Origin: Triglochin maritima
Taxonomy: Eukaryota > Streptophyta > Magnoliopsida > Alismatales > Juncaginaceae
Reading direction: 5' to 3'
NCBI GenBank assembly: GCA_963682175.1
Contig: OY821771.1
Coordinates: forward strand, 38,336,201 to 38,400,200
DNA: 64,000 bases
Shown: positions 13,169 to 23,360 of the stretch, one piece after another
Layout: the number at the start of each line of letters is the position of its first letter
How positions within the stretch are numbered: the first letter of the stretch is position 1
Made by a program: the position numbers and the translations under genes
The notes under the pieces: generated by a model
The model's input: the letters and a program-made list of their open reading frames with translations, nothing else
The model's database searches: none
Told to the model about the DNA's origin: nothing

Positions 13169-13520
13169 TCCATCTTCTGACATCGCTGAATTTGTCTGAC
13201 TAAAAGGATTCGTCATTCGTTTTTTAGTTGACAACAGATTACGTTTCTTGTGATTTTGCAAAGATAGAGATGATCTCATGATCTACATCTTAGTAGACAA
13301 TAACACAAAAAATAATCATTCTTTGTTTTGAAGCTTGACATCATTTGCTTGGTTATGCAACTTTCCATATTTTGAGTTCAGGTTTTGTTAATTCCTCTAA
13401 TTGTTGCACATGAAGTGAAATGGTAAGTTTTTAAAACTGACAAAAGCATGTTTTCGTTAAGATATTAAAGGTAACATCTTATAAATTCCTTGAAGAATAT
13501 GAGAAAGAGAGAGGGAGAGG

Positions 13521-13760
13521 TGGGGTTGAGCACCGGTCCGGAACCGGACTGGACCCGGATGCTCTCCGGGGTCCGAACCAAAAATCGGACCGGTCAGATC
13601 TGGTCCGGCCGATCGGTCCGGTCCAGTCCAAAAACCCAGACCGGACTGGGTTTTTATATTAAAATTTGGGTTTTGGACCGGGTTCGGACTAGACCGGACT
13701 GAAACCCAGACCTGCGCCAGAGTCCGGACCGGAACCCGGACTAATTTCTGCTCTCCCCTA
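13521..13760. mobile_element. Small hAT-type MITE, GGTCCGG-rich
   Basis: The ends 'tggggttgagca' and, reversed, 'taggggagagca' are imperfect inverted repeats of the TAGGGGTGAGCA type that is widespread in plants. They are flanked by a perfect 8-bp duplication 'gggagagg' (13513-13520 and 13761-13768). The 240-bp interior is packed with ggtccgg/ccggacc motifs, which make it highly self-complementary, and has no coding capacity. It lies about 350 bp downstream of the dehydrogenase stop codon. Confidence 0.8.
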
Positions 13761-13768
13761 GGGAGAGG

Positions 13769-14592
13769 TGAATGTAATTTTTAAAATTATTTGGGGAAGT
13801 TTCTATAAAAGTTGCAATTGAATATTAATGATTTTCAAATCTAGAAGAGTTTTGTAAAAGTTCCAATTAAATTATAATTTATTTAACGCAACCATGATGA
13901 AGAGACATTTCAGAAAATAAAATGGTTTCATACCATGGTAAGAAATAGGTAAACAATGAGAACAAATGTATAAATCAGTTGTTTTTTAGTGCCACAAAAA
14001 CAAAACAAGAAAAGGAAAAAAACCTAATTTTCCCTTCACGGAGCTCTCAAGGAGTGGTGATATTGTTCACGTGCCGCTCCCAAACCACAAATCCCACCAG
14101 AAGCCAGCTCCTGGAAACAATACCCCTAGAAGTTGCTCCTCACACCCACCCGCCAGAGTGGTTTGGATGCCCACACCACCAACTCCTCCTCACACGTTTT
14201 GTCACCACCAAATCCCACAGATGCTCCCAAACATGTCGTTTGCCCTTCACGTGTGTGACTTTCTCCCCAAGCAAGCAACCCCTCTCTTCCTCCACCATCC
14301 TGCCCTCATTATCCTCCCCCTCTATCCCCTCGCAATCCTCCCAACCTCGACCAACAACCAAGCAATGGTTGGCCCTTCCACCTGACCGGCCATCCTCTTC
14401 TGCTTTTGCGGCGTTCCGGCGAAAGTATGGCTCAGAGTTGAGGAAAGTACCCCAATTCGGGTTTTTTACGAATGCCACCGCAATGTGGTGCGTTTTTTAG
14501 TTGGATTTCAACGTTTTGTACATATCTTCTTCCCTTGCCAAACGACGTGATCTTCACATGGGTGACATTGTTGTTTTGATTTGTTGTTTCAG
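13769..14592. other. C-rich region upstream of the disrupted exon
   Basis: From about 14040 to 14400 the plus strand is rich in C and in CCA/CTC triplets and is open in more than one frame on both strands. It has no recognisable domain. A pyrimidine tract ending 'gtttcag' at 14592 makes a plausible splice acceptor for the ORF that follows. This could be the 5' part of an unrecognised or decayed gene, but I cannot assign an exon here with confidence. Confidence 0.35.
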
Positions 14593-14779
14593 CTGGATGA
14601 GGGGTGTTACCATTATATGCTGACCGAGGAGTCTGTCGCCGCAACGGTGGCTGGGATCGTAGGTCACCTGCAAGACAACCTTCAGAAGATGGAGAACACC
14701 CTCCTGGCAAAAGTGGAGGTTGTCGTGGAGCGTGCAGTGAAGAGGGTGGTGAAACTCCTGAAGGAGGAGGCACCAGTCC

Positions 14780-16467
14780 TATAACGTCCCCGAAACAACG
14801 TAATTTTTTTAAAGTTTTAAAAGGAATAAATGAAGATATCAACAACCACAGTGGGAACACTACTAAAATATATAGACAAGGTGCACCGAATACAAGGGTT
14901 GTCAAACATATGATTACATCAAAATACAACATAAAAGATACATGTAATCATAATCACCACAAATGACTGGAGGTTCGGGTCCCAAAATGTGCTCGTCCTC
15001 GGTCACCACCCAATCAGAACCCACGGTGGTCTTGAAAAGCAACATAACAACAATGCCTGAGTTTTCATAAAGAAAACCCAGTATACTAGGTCCACATACA
15101 TGCATACTACGTATAATGAATGATCTTATCATACTAGTATCCCATGGTATGCAAAAGTGCAATGTAGCATCTCCGCTGCCACACAGGCCGCACGATACAT
15201 ACTATCACCGTCGCCACACAGACTGCACGGTACACAACACTACCTGTAAACAACGGCTGCTCGCACAAGTTGTAATACTGATATTTACTTAAGAGGGAAT
15301 TGCTGCTCACACAAGCTGTACTACTGCTGCGCACTCGATGCTGAAGACAGAGGCTGCTCACACAAGCTGTACTACTGTTGCGCACTCGATGCTGAAGACA
15401 GGAGTTGCTCACACAAACTGTAATACCCCAGAGGTTGCTCACACAAGCTGTAATACCTCCTCTGCCGGCCAACGCCAGGGTGGGCTTACCGCTCCACCGA
15501 GTCGGGTGTCATGCCATGCAAAACATAGGGATCTACCATCCCACAACAAAGGTCTCAATGCATATGTCATGCAAACATAAAATAAATCCACGCGCCAACG
15601 CGTTCATAAACAAACACACAAACAATACAGTCTAGTGCACAAACGGTTGACCGAAAAAGGCAAGCGGTCAACTGGACAGCCGTTAAAACCGGTAATTTGT
15701 TCAACCACACTCTATAGGTTGAACCAAACACCAAGCGATCGGTCAAACCAAGATTATAGGCGGTCGACCGTTTAGAAGGTCTATGCATGGTTCCAACTAA
15801 CAAAACGACCTAACGGTCGAACATAAGGCCATAGACGGTCGACCGTTTAGAAGGTCTACGCCACACATATTATTAAACAAATCATCCCACCGATCGAACG
15901 ACAAAGGGGTCCCGGTCGACCGGAATACAACAGGGACTTTGAGTCTCAAAATCAACTTCTACCGGTCGACCTAAAGTCGCCAACCGGTCGACCATTTGGA
16001 TCACAACTGTCGATCGAACACATAACGGTCGCACAACAACTAAGTTAACTTAATTGACCTGTCGAACAAGAGTCAAGAGCGGTCGACCGTTTGGATGGTG
16101 CACGCTTTGTCCAGACCAAACCAGCAAACATCGATCGAACAAATTTAAAGGTGGTCTATCGTTTAGTGGTCTAGACCCCAATCGACTTCTTCTCACGAAC
16201 TACGATCACCCACCTCTGACCAATTCTTGTTGGATCTCCTCCTCTCGCCAAAACACCACTCGTCGGAGCCTTCAAGATCTTGGGGGGGGGGAGAGAGAAA
16301 GAAAGAACTGAAACGAGAGAGAAGAAAAAAGAAAAATTTGCTCTCTTAAATCCAATCACCAATCGCCACCTCACCACAAGTCACACCACCTCACCAAAAT
16401 ATCTCCTCAAATCCAAATCAACCCTAAAACATAATTAGCTCTTCCTAATTAGGTTTAGGTTCTCACA
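14780..16467 (-). mobile_element. Solo LTR B (minus orientation)
   Basis: The element is bounded by the perfect 5-bp duplication 'agtcc' (14775-14779 and 16468-16472). On the minus strand it begins TGTGAGAACCTAAACC and ends GGGGACGTTATA. This parallels the second LTR at 19886-29002, which begins TGTAATATCCTAAATCC and ends GAGGATGTTACA. The terminal CA has decayed to TA. Both copies share many gtcgaccg motifs and a leader-like pyrimidine tract. No internal domain, primer site or second LTR is present, so it is a solo LTR of about 1.69 kb, presumably left by unequal recombination. Confidence 0.8.
15300..15460. repeat. Short tandem repeat within solo LTR B
   Basis: A unit of about 51 bp containing 'ctcacacaagctgtactact' and 'gcgcactcgatgctgaagac' occurs twice in direct succession (about 15305-15405). 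Partial 'gttgctcacacaa' copies follow up to about 15450. The related LTR A has a different tandem repeat in the equivalent part (28235-28480). Confidence 0.7.
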
Positions 16468-16821
16468 AGTCCCCCCCAAAGCAAGTCCATGTGGTAAGCG
16501 TCAACCCTATATTTACATCTAGAATTGTAATCAATAATCGATAAAATGGTCGGTGATGGTATGGAAGTTGTGAGATTTGAAGTTGTTGCCATTATTTTAA
16601 ACCATATAGTTATGCTATGGTGATTGTATGCTTGTTTTTGGGCATTAGTTTCAGTTGTGATAGTTGAATTGGTCCAATATTAGTTTCAGTTGTGATCTAC
16701 AAATGTTATGAAACTAAAAATACACGACATCCTAATTAAGAACCACATGTTTGGTTAAAGAAAGAACTATGTTTTCTCATAAACGAGCAAGCAATCACTA
16801 TTAAGAAGGTCACATTGTATC

Positions 16822-17856
16822 TAGGGGTGTGAGTGGATATTAAAATATCCAAAAATCCATCCATATTTGTATTCAAATTTGGACATTCGATCCGACAAAA
16901 TATCCATAAGATGTATTCGTATCCGATCCTTAAAGTCGTGGAGCGGATATGGTTATTGGTATATCCGATCTGGGATCAAATATCCGTAGTACAACATCCG
17001 TATTCGTATCCGTAATCTTATATAACATATATAATTATATATAACTATTCTTTAAATTAATGATATATAAGTTTGGTAATTTTTCTGTAAATTATCCAAG
17101 TATATAAACTATCCTAAATTCCTTACCCTGAAGTCACACAAAACTCCATCTCATTCTTCTTGTCGCAACCCCACCACCCCTCACCCCTACCATCCAAACA
17201 CAAAACTTCATCCTAAATTCCTCTCCCGCCGTTCCCTCCTCCCGTCCTCCAAACATAAGGGTTGGTAGGCCATGAAAATCATGTGTTATGTTCCCCCATC
17301 TCCTTCATCTTGTTCACTTCCCAAAAGTTCTCCATCATTCTTCACATGCCATGCTTTTATGGTAAGATTGGTTGCCACTTTTAAATCTTGGTAAATTTAT
17401 TTCTTTTTCTTGTTTAAGTTTTAATTTCTATTTATACTTTTTATGTCTTTACTCACTTGATATGATTTTTTCATGATAGGTGAAGTTGACAAAGATGTTT
17501 GATTTTGGATTTAGTATTGAAGATGACTTTGAATTTTAACATCAGAATCAAGTGTTGGAAATGGAACTTGAATTTTATCTTAGGTGTAAAAACAAATTTT
17601 TAGGTGGATTTCCACATTGATTAGGATATTTGGGGATCCTATTAGTTCACAAATTTCAGAACGGATACCCAAATCAGATACGGATTTTTAATACGGATAT
17701 TTATCTCCGGATACAGATAATATCCGTATTCGATCTGTATCCGACGGATTTTAAAATGGATATTCAATTTAATATCCGTCCGGATACGGATGTAACACTT
17801 GTTCCGCGGATATGGATTGGTAGATCCGGTCCGTATCCGCTCCGTTAACACCCCTA
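16822..17856. mobile_element. hAT-type deletion derivative, atccg-rich
   Basis: The left end 'taggggtgtgag' and the reversed right end 'taggggtgttaac' form hAT-type inverted repeats. The flanks carry a perfect 8-bp duplication 'attgtatc' (16814-16821 and 17857-17864). Subterminal regions on both sides contain many 'atccgtat'/'atacggat' motifs in opposite orientation. The interior (about 17100-17600) has a leader-like C/T-rich stretch and a short coding-like tail, but no transposase. Confidence 0.82.
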
Positions 17857-17864
17857 ATTGTATC

Positions 17865-19880
17865 TATTTCAGAAGTAAAAAAAAGTGAAGTGCAATGTGA
17901 CGATATGGATGACCAGAGTAATTTTATTTACATATTGTTAAGTTGCACATAATAGAAAGTAAAAGAGGGAGGAATGAAAACCAGAAGGTAAAGGTGTAAT
18001 CTATATATTTGTAGATAGATGAATCTTAGGCCACCACAGTTGATCCAGATTCTCTTTTAACTTCTTCACATTTCAACTTTTGTTAGTGTCCGATTCAGAA
18101 TTGGATGGTTGGAGACTTTTATATTTTGAAACTTCGAATGAGCAATTTGGATGAACTGGTTGGCGATGAATGGGTCAGACCAAGTGTAATTTGGAAATAG
18201 GTGAACATATTTCATTTTAATGTGTTGGCTTCTATACATCATATGGCTTGGGTTGTATGCAAATTTAAATGGCAGATGACATGTGTTCCTGGTAGACACT
18301 AGTATACAAATTAAAAAAGAACTTCGTTTATATTTGAATGTGGGATTAAACTTGATGTTTCAGTTTAGTGATGAATGTGTAATTTACTTGACATTAAGGT
18401 CTTTTTTTTAAAACAAATCGATTACAAAGTAAGCCCAATGACCTTTAAAGTGGTAGCTTTAAAAACTTTTATGAGACTACAAATTATGAAACTTAAATTT
18501 GTGGTTGGTTTTGAAGTTATCGATCTGTGCAAGTTTTGGATGACCTTGACGACTTGTGAATCACTGCTTGGGGATCCAACTCACCCCCAACCTTGGAGGA
18601 GATGCTTCAAGACCATGAACTAACTATGGGTGAGGAAGAGGAAATAGAAAGGTGATGCTGCGACAATATGATCGCTCAGGAGGCAGAGGAACAACGAAAG
18701 CTTAAGAAAGACTGCTTTTTCCAAGGACTGTCATATTGGTCTGACATTGGTAGTGATGACTGAGTTAAGGGGTTGTAGTTTACCTATTTGATAATGTTAG
18801 TCATCATTGTATCATATGTTTAGTGTTTGACTAATTCATCTACTTCGGAAATTGTTGGCTTGAGACAGTGGTGTATCACTATATCTTCTTTTAGTAATGA
18901 TGAAATTCACTTGGTTATCAAATATAGTTGACTTCATTTGCATTTTTTTAATAATGTCCCTACTCCATTTACCTACAATGCAACAAGTGGGCTTTCAAGG
19001 AAGAAGAGGAAGAGAAAGAGGAAGATGTGATTAAAGTAGCACCTATGCATAAAATGCGGGAGCATTTGTATCGCTCAACAGGTGGAAAAATCGCTAAACA
19101 ACCACTCGGTAGGCATGCGTGGTCCTGTCCACAATGTAAGGACGCTTCGAGCTGTCCTCCCACACAACACCACCGCTTCCGACCATGGCAGTGCCGTGTA
19201 GGTTTGAAAGGGTAGTATTAATCCATTTTTGGGATGGTTTTTGTCAAACCAGGACCAAGATTAGTAGTGTTAGGGGGTCTCTATTGACGGTTGTCGTGTT
19301 TTGATGTGCATGGCTAGGAAGATATGGTTTTGGGGTGGTTCCCAGTCTTGCCTCGACAACCTATGTATTATGTAATGCAATAGAGACAACCCCAAAATGT
19401 TGTAACACGTAAATTATACTTCAGGTAAGGTTTATGTGAATATGAGGTGCCGCTTTCGTTTTATTATGTCCACATAACCAACTCATAACATCTGTTGCAT
19501 TCCTTTTAGAAATTGTTATTTCAATCCTCCATGCAGCAAATTGTTAATACATTTTGGATGCAACACGTAGAAAAACCTGATGGAGCCAACCTATGCCTAG
19601 TCGATATTGTTGGCTGATATGGATTTGAAGTTGCGAAAACACGAAAATAGAATCAACTTCCAAATTCCATTCCACCAAGCATTTTTCAAAACAGAATCAA
19701 GTACCTAAATTTCTTCATTGAATCGTAACCATCCTTGTCAGAGTAACACATTAGCCTACTCCAAACAATATAGAATGCAATCAAGCAACACATGAACACA
19801 CTCCACTTCCTTACTGAAGTTATTTAATTGACAGTATTTGACACCGCATCCCTTAACAGAAGTTGCAATCAACTGAAGTA
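17865..19880. other. Spacer between hAT element and solo LTR A
   Basis: Two kilobases with no intact gene. The only coding-like signal is the fragment at 18575-18763, described separately. The stretch 18990-19220 is richer in G and C and open on both strands, but I recognise nothing in it. The remainder is AT-rich and featureless. Confidence 0.4.
18575..18763 (+). pseudogene. Acidic coding fragment of unknown origin
   Basis: One plus-strand frame reads PPTLEEMLQDHEL, then an acidic run, an in-frame TGA, and then AQEAEEQRKLKKD followed by FFQGLSYWSDIGSDD and a stop. The amphipathic, charged composition and the clean C-terminal stop look like the tail of a real protein that has gained a nonsense mutation. 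I could not link it to a family; a transposon-encoded protein is the likeliest source. Confidence 0.3.
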
Positions 19881-20014
19881 CATATTGTAATATCCTAAAT
19901 CCTTGCTTTGCACTAATCATGTTTTGGGCTTGATTAGGGGTGGTTTAGGGAGGAATTAGAGTTGGTGAGATGGACAGTTGAGATTGAATGAAGGTTTTAT
20001 ATAAGGTTTTGCCT

Positions 20015-20060
20015 CTCTCTCTCACTCGTCTCTCAACTCTCTCTCTCTCTCTCTCTCTCC
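20015..20060. repeat. CT/GA microsatellite in solo LTR A
   Basis: Runs of 'ctctctctct' interrupted by short breaks lie just downstream of a TATA-like box in the left half of solo LTR A. The position fits a pyrimidine-rich transcribed leader of the LTR. Confidence 0.7.
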
Positions 20061-20704
20061 AGTCCGTTCGTGAGGGCTTCCTAGAGCTCTGGTGAGGTCG
20101 GGAGAAGATTGTGCACGGAGTGGGGTCGCGTTCGCCGGAGTTGAGTTGATCGTTGCTCAATTGGATTTCGCCGGAGTTGGGTTCTTGAGGGAAAAACTCG
20201 TCGTTGGATTTTCAAAGGCTTCTTCAAGCCTTCAAGGTATGTCAAGCTTTACTTTTATGCTTACCTAAGCTAGTGTGAGTGTTTGAGTAGTCGACGGTAG
20301 GTCGGAAGGCTCATCAGACTTGTGCAGCAAAGTTCAACACTGGATCAGTCGACCGTTTCAGTTGGTTGGTCGACCGGTCGTAGTGTAATTTCGGCGTTTA
20401 TCTCTCACACCGGTCGAACGATACCCTTGGGTGGTCAACCGGTTATGCATTTTGAGAGAGAAGATGGTGGCTTTTGGTCGAACGGTCCCCTTTTCCGTTC
20501 AACTGAAACACTGTTTTAAATCGTTCAACAAAATGATCGACCGCCCTAAGACCATGTTTGACCTATGACTTAAAATAACTTAAAGTTTGTTCAACCTATT
20601 CATTATTCAGTTGACCAGTATGATTTGATTCGGAATATGAATTTACTGCCTTTTCCCGATCGACCGTTATTTATGTTTTGTTCGACCGTTCGTGTTTTGG
20701 TGCG

Positions 20705-21925
20705 TGATGCATTGCATACATTGCATCATATATCTTTCATTTAGATTACTTTTACATCAATAAATGCTACTAAGGAATGTGTTTAGTCTTATTTACAGAA
20801 TACAGGGACCTGAATGCAATTTACCCACATCCCGAGCATAAACGCGTGCAAAAGATTCATTTCTATCATAAAGACCAAGTTTAAGTTTATCGGGGTACAA
20901 ATGGAAATGTATCCAAGCATAAAAGCATTCAAGTCCTAATTGCAAAAAGAACAAGGACATAAGCATAAAAGTAACCAGGGACTTAACTGCAAAAAGTCAA
21001 GGACCTAATTGCAAATCACGATTAGCTTTTATTCTCTTGGAGAAAATATATAGAAAAATCAATGTATATCTCCAAATATGTGAAGGAATTAATCCGGAGT
21101 TCAAAAGAATGGAAAGAATCAATCCAGACGCGCAAAGAAGGATCAAATCATACCATAAACATTCAACCAAAATCCGGACAAAATCAGACCTGATTGTGCG
21201 GCGTTTCCGCCGCACCACACATACAATATGCGGCGTTTCCGCCGCCCAAGCATCGATCCGTGTGCTCCAATTTTGTCCAGTCGTGTCTGGACACGTGTAC
21301 TTTCCAATATTATACCTAGATCCCTTGTAGCAACTATAAATAGACCCGAGAACGATGTTAGAAGGGTCCTTAGTCTTTGGTGGTAGTTTTTATTTTTTAT
21401 CTTAGTTTTGTAATCTTCTTTTCATTAATAAAATTCTGTCTTTTATTTCTTACTTTTAGTTTTCTTTTGTAATGTCTCTAGGATCCCTTCTTCTTCCCCC
21501 CTCCATGAGTTTCTAACTCTTTCCAAAGGGTGGAGGTGATGGAATTAGGGTTAGAGAAGATGAATTGCATGTTATTATTTTAAGTTCATGATTAGTATTT
21601 TGATTACTTGAGTTTATGTTAAGTCATTTATCTTGTAATGCTTCATAACTAACATGATTTACCATAAGTTTCAGTAATTCTCTGATCTAAACCTAAATCT
21701 AAACCTCCATCCAACGGATTTCTCTCTTATTTCTTGTTTTAGTTTTATTTGTGCATGTTTAGCTACTTAATCTAAAAACCTAAAAACCCAATTGAGTCTT
21801 CTCTCCTTCTTCCTCTTAATCGAAAATAACATCAACTACGAAATCTCTCACTCCTTGTGTTCGACCCGTACTTGCCACGTCTTCATAGACGCCGTGCACT
21901 TGCGGTATAAATTTAATTCACATCA
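20705..21925 (+). repeat. 5' LTR of the nested retrotransposon
   Basis: 1221 bp, TG...CA bounded, nearly identical to 26869-28088. Upstream of the TATA box it carries two copies of the hairpin-forming 16-mer gcggcgtttccgccgc (21198-21213 and 21230-21245). A polyadenylation-like 'attaataaaa' follows about 85 bp after the TATA box. Confidence 0.95.
21335..21342 (+). promoter_or_regulatory. LTR TATA box
   Basis: The sequence 'tataaata' sits in the middle of the 5' LTR and is repeated at 27499-27506 in the 3' LTR. A start site would be expected about 30 bp downstream, which makes everything before it U3. Confidence 0.65.
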
Positions 21926-21931
21926 AGTTTT

Positions 21932-21948
21932 TGGCGCCGTTGCTGGGG
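21932..21948 (+). other. Primer-binding site, tRNA-Asp type
   Basis: Six bases after the 5' LTR the sequence tggcgccgttgctgggg matches the complement of the 3' end of plant tRNA-Asp with one mismatch (gct for gcc). This site is usual for Athila/Tat-group Ty3/gypsy elements. Confidence 0.8.
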
Positions 21949-22083
21949 GGGGCGACGCAGATTTTGTGTTTTTGTGTTTTCGATTTTTCCTGTCTACCTT
22001 GTGCGCGATCTAAGTATTTGAATTTGTGTAGCAGGAGACAACAGAGCGCGCGGCGAAATCCGGGAGCGTTCTGAGACACTTGG

Positions 22084-22131
22084 GCGGCGGAATCGCCGCA
22101 TCTACAAGGTTGCTTGCGGCGGAATCGCCGC
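22084..22131 (+). repeat. Paired palindromes in the retrotransposon leader
   Basis: Two identical 16-mers, gcggcggaatcgccgc (22084-22099 and 22116-22131), are perfect 6-bp-stem palindromes in the leader between primer site and gag. They have the same stems as the two palindromes in each LTR but a different 4-base loop. Confidence 0.8.
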
Positions 22132-23360
22132 ACCAGTGTGGGTTCTGGTCTTCAAATTTCTGGGGCATCGTCGGCATCTCTGGGTGGTCGCATTAAGCTA
22201 CTGGAATCTCCGAGAGCGGGCGGCGAACCCGACTGAGCATTGCGGAGGTAACTTTTCTTGCCTTTCTAGTAAAATCTGAATTGTTGAAAAGTTTCCCTTC
22301 GTAGAATTGCACGTGTTAGGGCAAAAATTCCATAATTGGCAATAATTCAACTCTGACCTAAAATTGGCAAAATTAGAAGACCTTAGTGCATGCATCATAT
22401 AATGTTTTGCTTGCATTATTCTTGCTAAATTTTTGCAAATTATTTTTTTTTATTGTTGAAGAGTGCTGGAGGCAAGGTACGTATCACGGTTTTAACGATT
22501 CCATTTAAGCATATACTTTAGTTTGCATACAACCTTGAAATTGCCCCCATTAAAAAGACCATTGTTTGACTATCTTTGCTAGATCTAAGTTAAACTACTT
22601 TAAGGGCAACTCCGTAGGCAAAGATACGGTGGGGATTTCATCACCCTTCCGTGGCCCACAAATCACAATCCTAAAGTGTCACCCAAGCCTTAATTTAAAA
22701 TCAATTAGACATTGGCCCCTAAGGACTCAGACTCAATTAAGGAGAAGAATTGGTTTGACTTGCTATGACCTGAAGCCGATCGAATTCAATTTGGTGTCTA
22801 GGAAGTGTTTTTGTGTTGACGAAAGTCTTCCAAGCGAAGTGGTTGTCTAATTGGCACCGACACTGTCGGAAGCGCCCCCACTAGCTATACACTACCTGGC
22901 CAATTTGGTTTGATTAGTGAGGGAGGTGAATCAAGCGAATCAATTCGACTCAACCAGTTAGGAGTCGTCTAGATTTAAGTGACACTAGGTCTAGGATTGT
23001 TTGAACCGTGCTTTCTTAGGAAATTTCTGACCAACCCTCTTTTCTATCTTTAGAGTTAAGTTTCTTTTATCATCTGAGACTTCTTTCTCTTCTCACCTAA
23101 ATTCTCTAGATTAGGATTCCTTTCTCATCTTGCCCCATTCTATTGTTTGTTTCCCTCTTAAAAAACGAAAAAAAAAATTGTAATTAATTCTTGAAATTAA
23201 ATTTGGAATTTAAATTTCGAATTTGAATTCAAAAATTGATTCAACCCGGTGCACTCAGATTTGGATTCGGGACTTGAGTAATCGACTCTCACGAGTTCAT
23301 CTAGATTCCAGTCTGGAGCTTAACCCCAATCCATCTGTTGCACCACCTCACCCGGATCTA

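Larger units (their letters stand above)
14593..16493 (+). pseudogene. Exon-like ORF interrupted by a solo LTR
   Basis: The plus-strand frame starting at the acceptor at 14592 reads LDEGCYHYMLTEESV and continues through a helical, charged stretch (ERAVKRVVKLLKEEAPV) up to 14779. There the solo LTR (14780-16467) is inserted. Taking the site without the LTR and its duplicated agtcc, the same frame runs on through PPKASPC and meets a good splice donor (gtaagc) at 16494. The interrupted exon would be about 69 codons, bounded by an acceptor and a donor. I do not recognise the protein. It might be a host gene exon or a captured fragment; the LTR now adds a stop within two codons. Confidence 0.5.

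Noticed and set aside
14432..14932. 166-codon minus-strand frame rich in Pro and Ser
   Set aside because: Antisense shadow of the exon-like ORF, continuing into the solo LTR. It has no domain or splice logic of its own.
15300..15460. Repeat series that could be mistaken for a CRISPR-like array
   Set aside because: Units are contiguous tandem copies with no unique spacers, inside a plant LTR.
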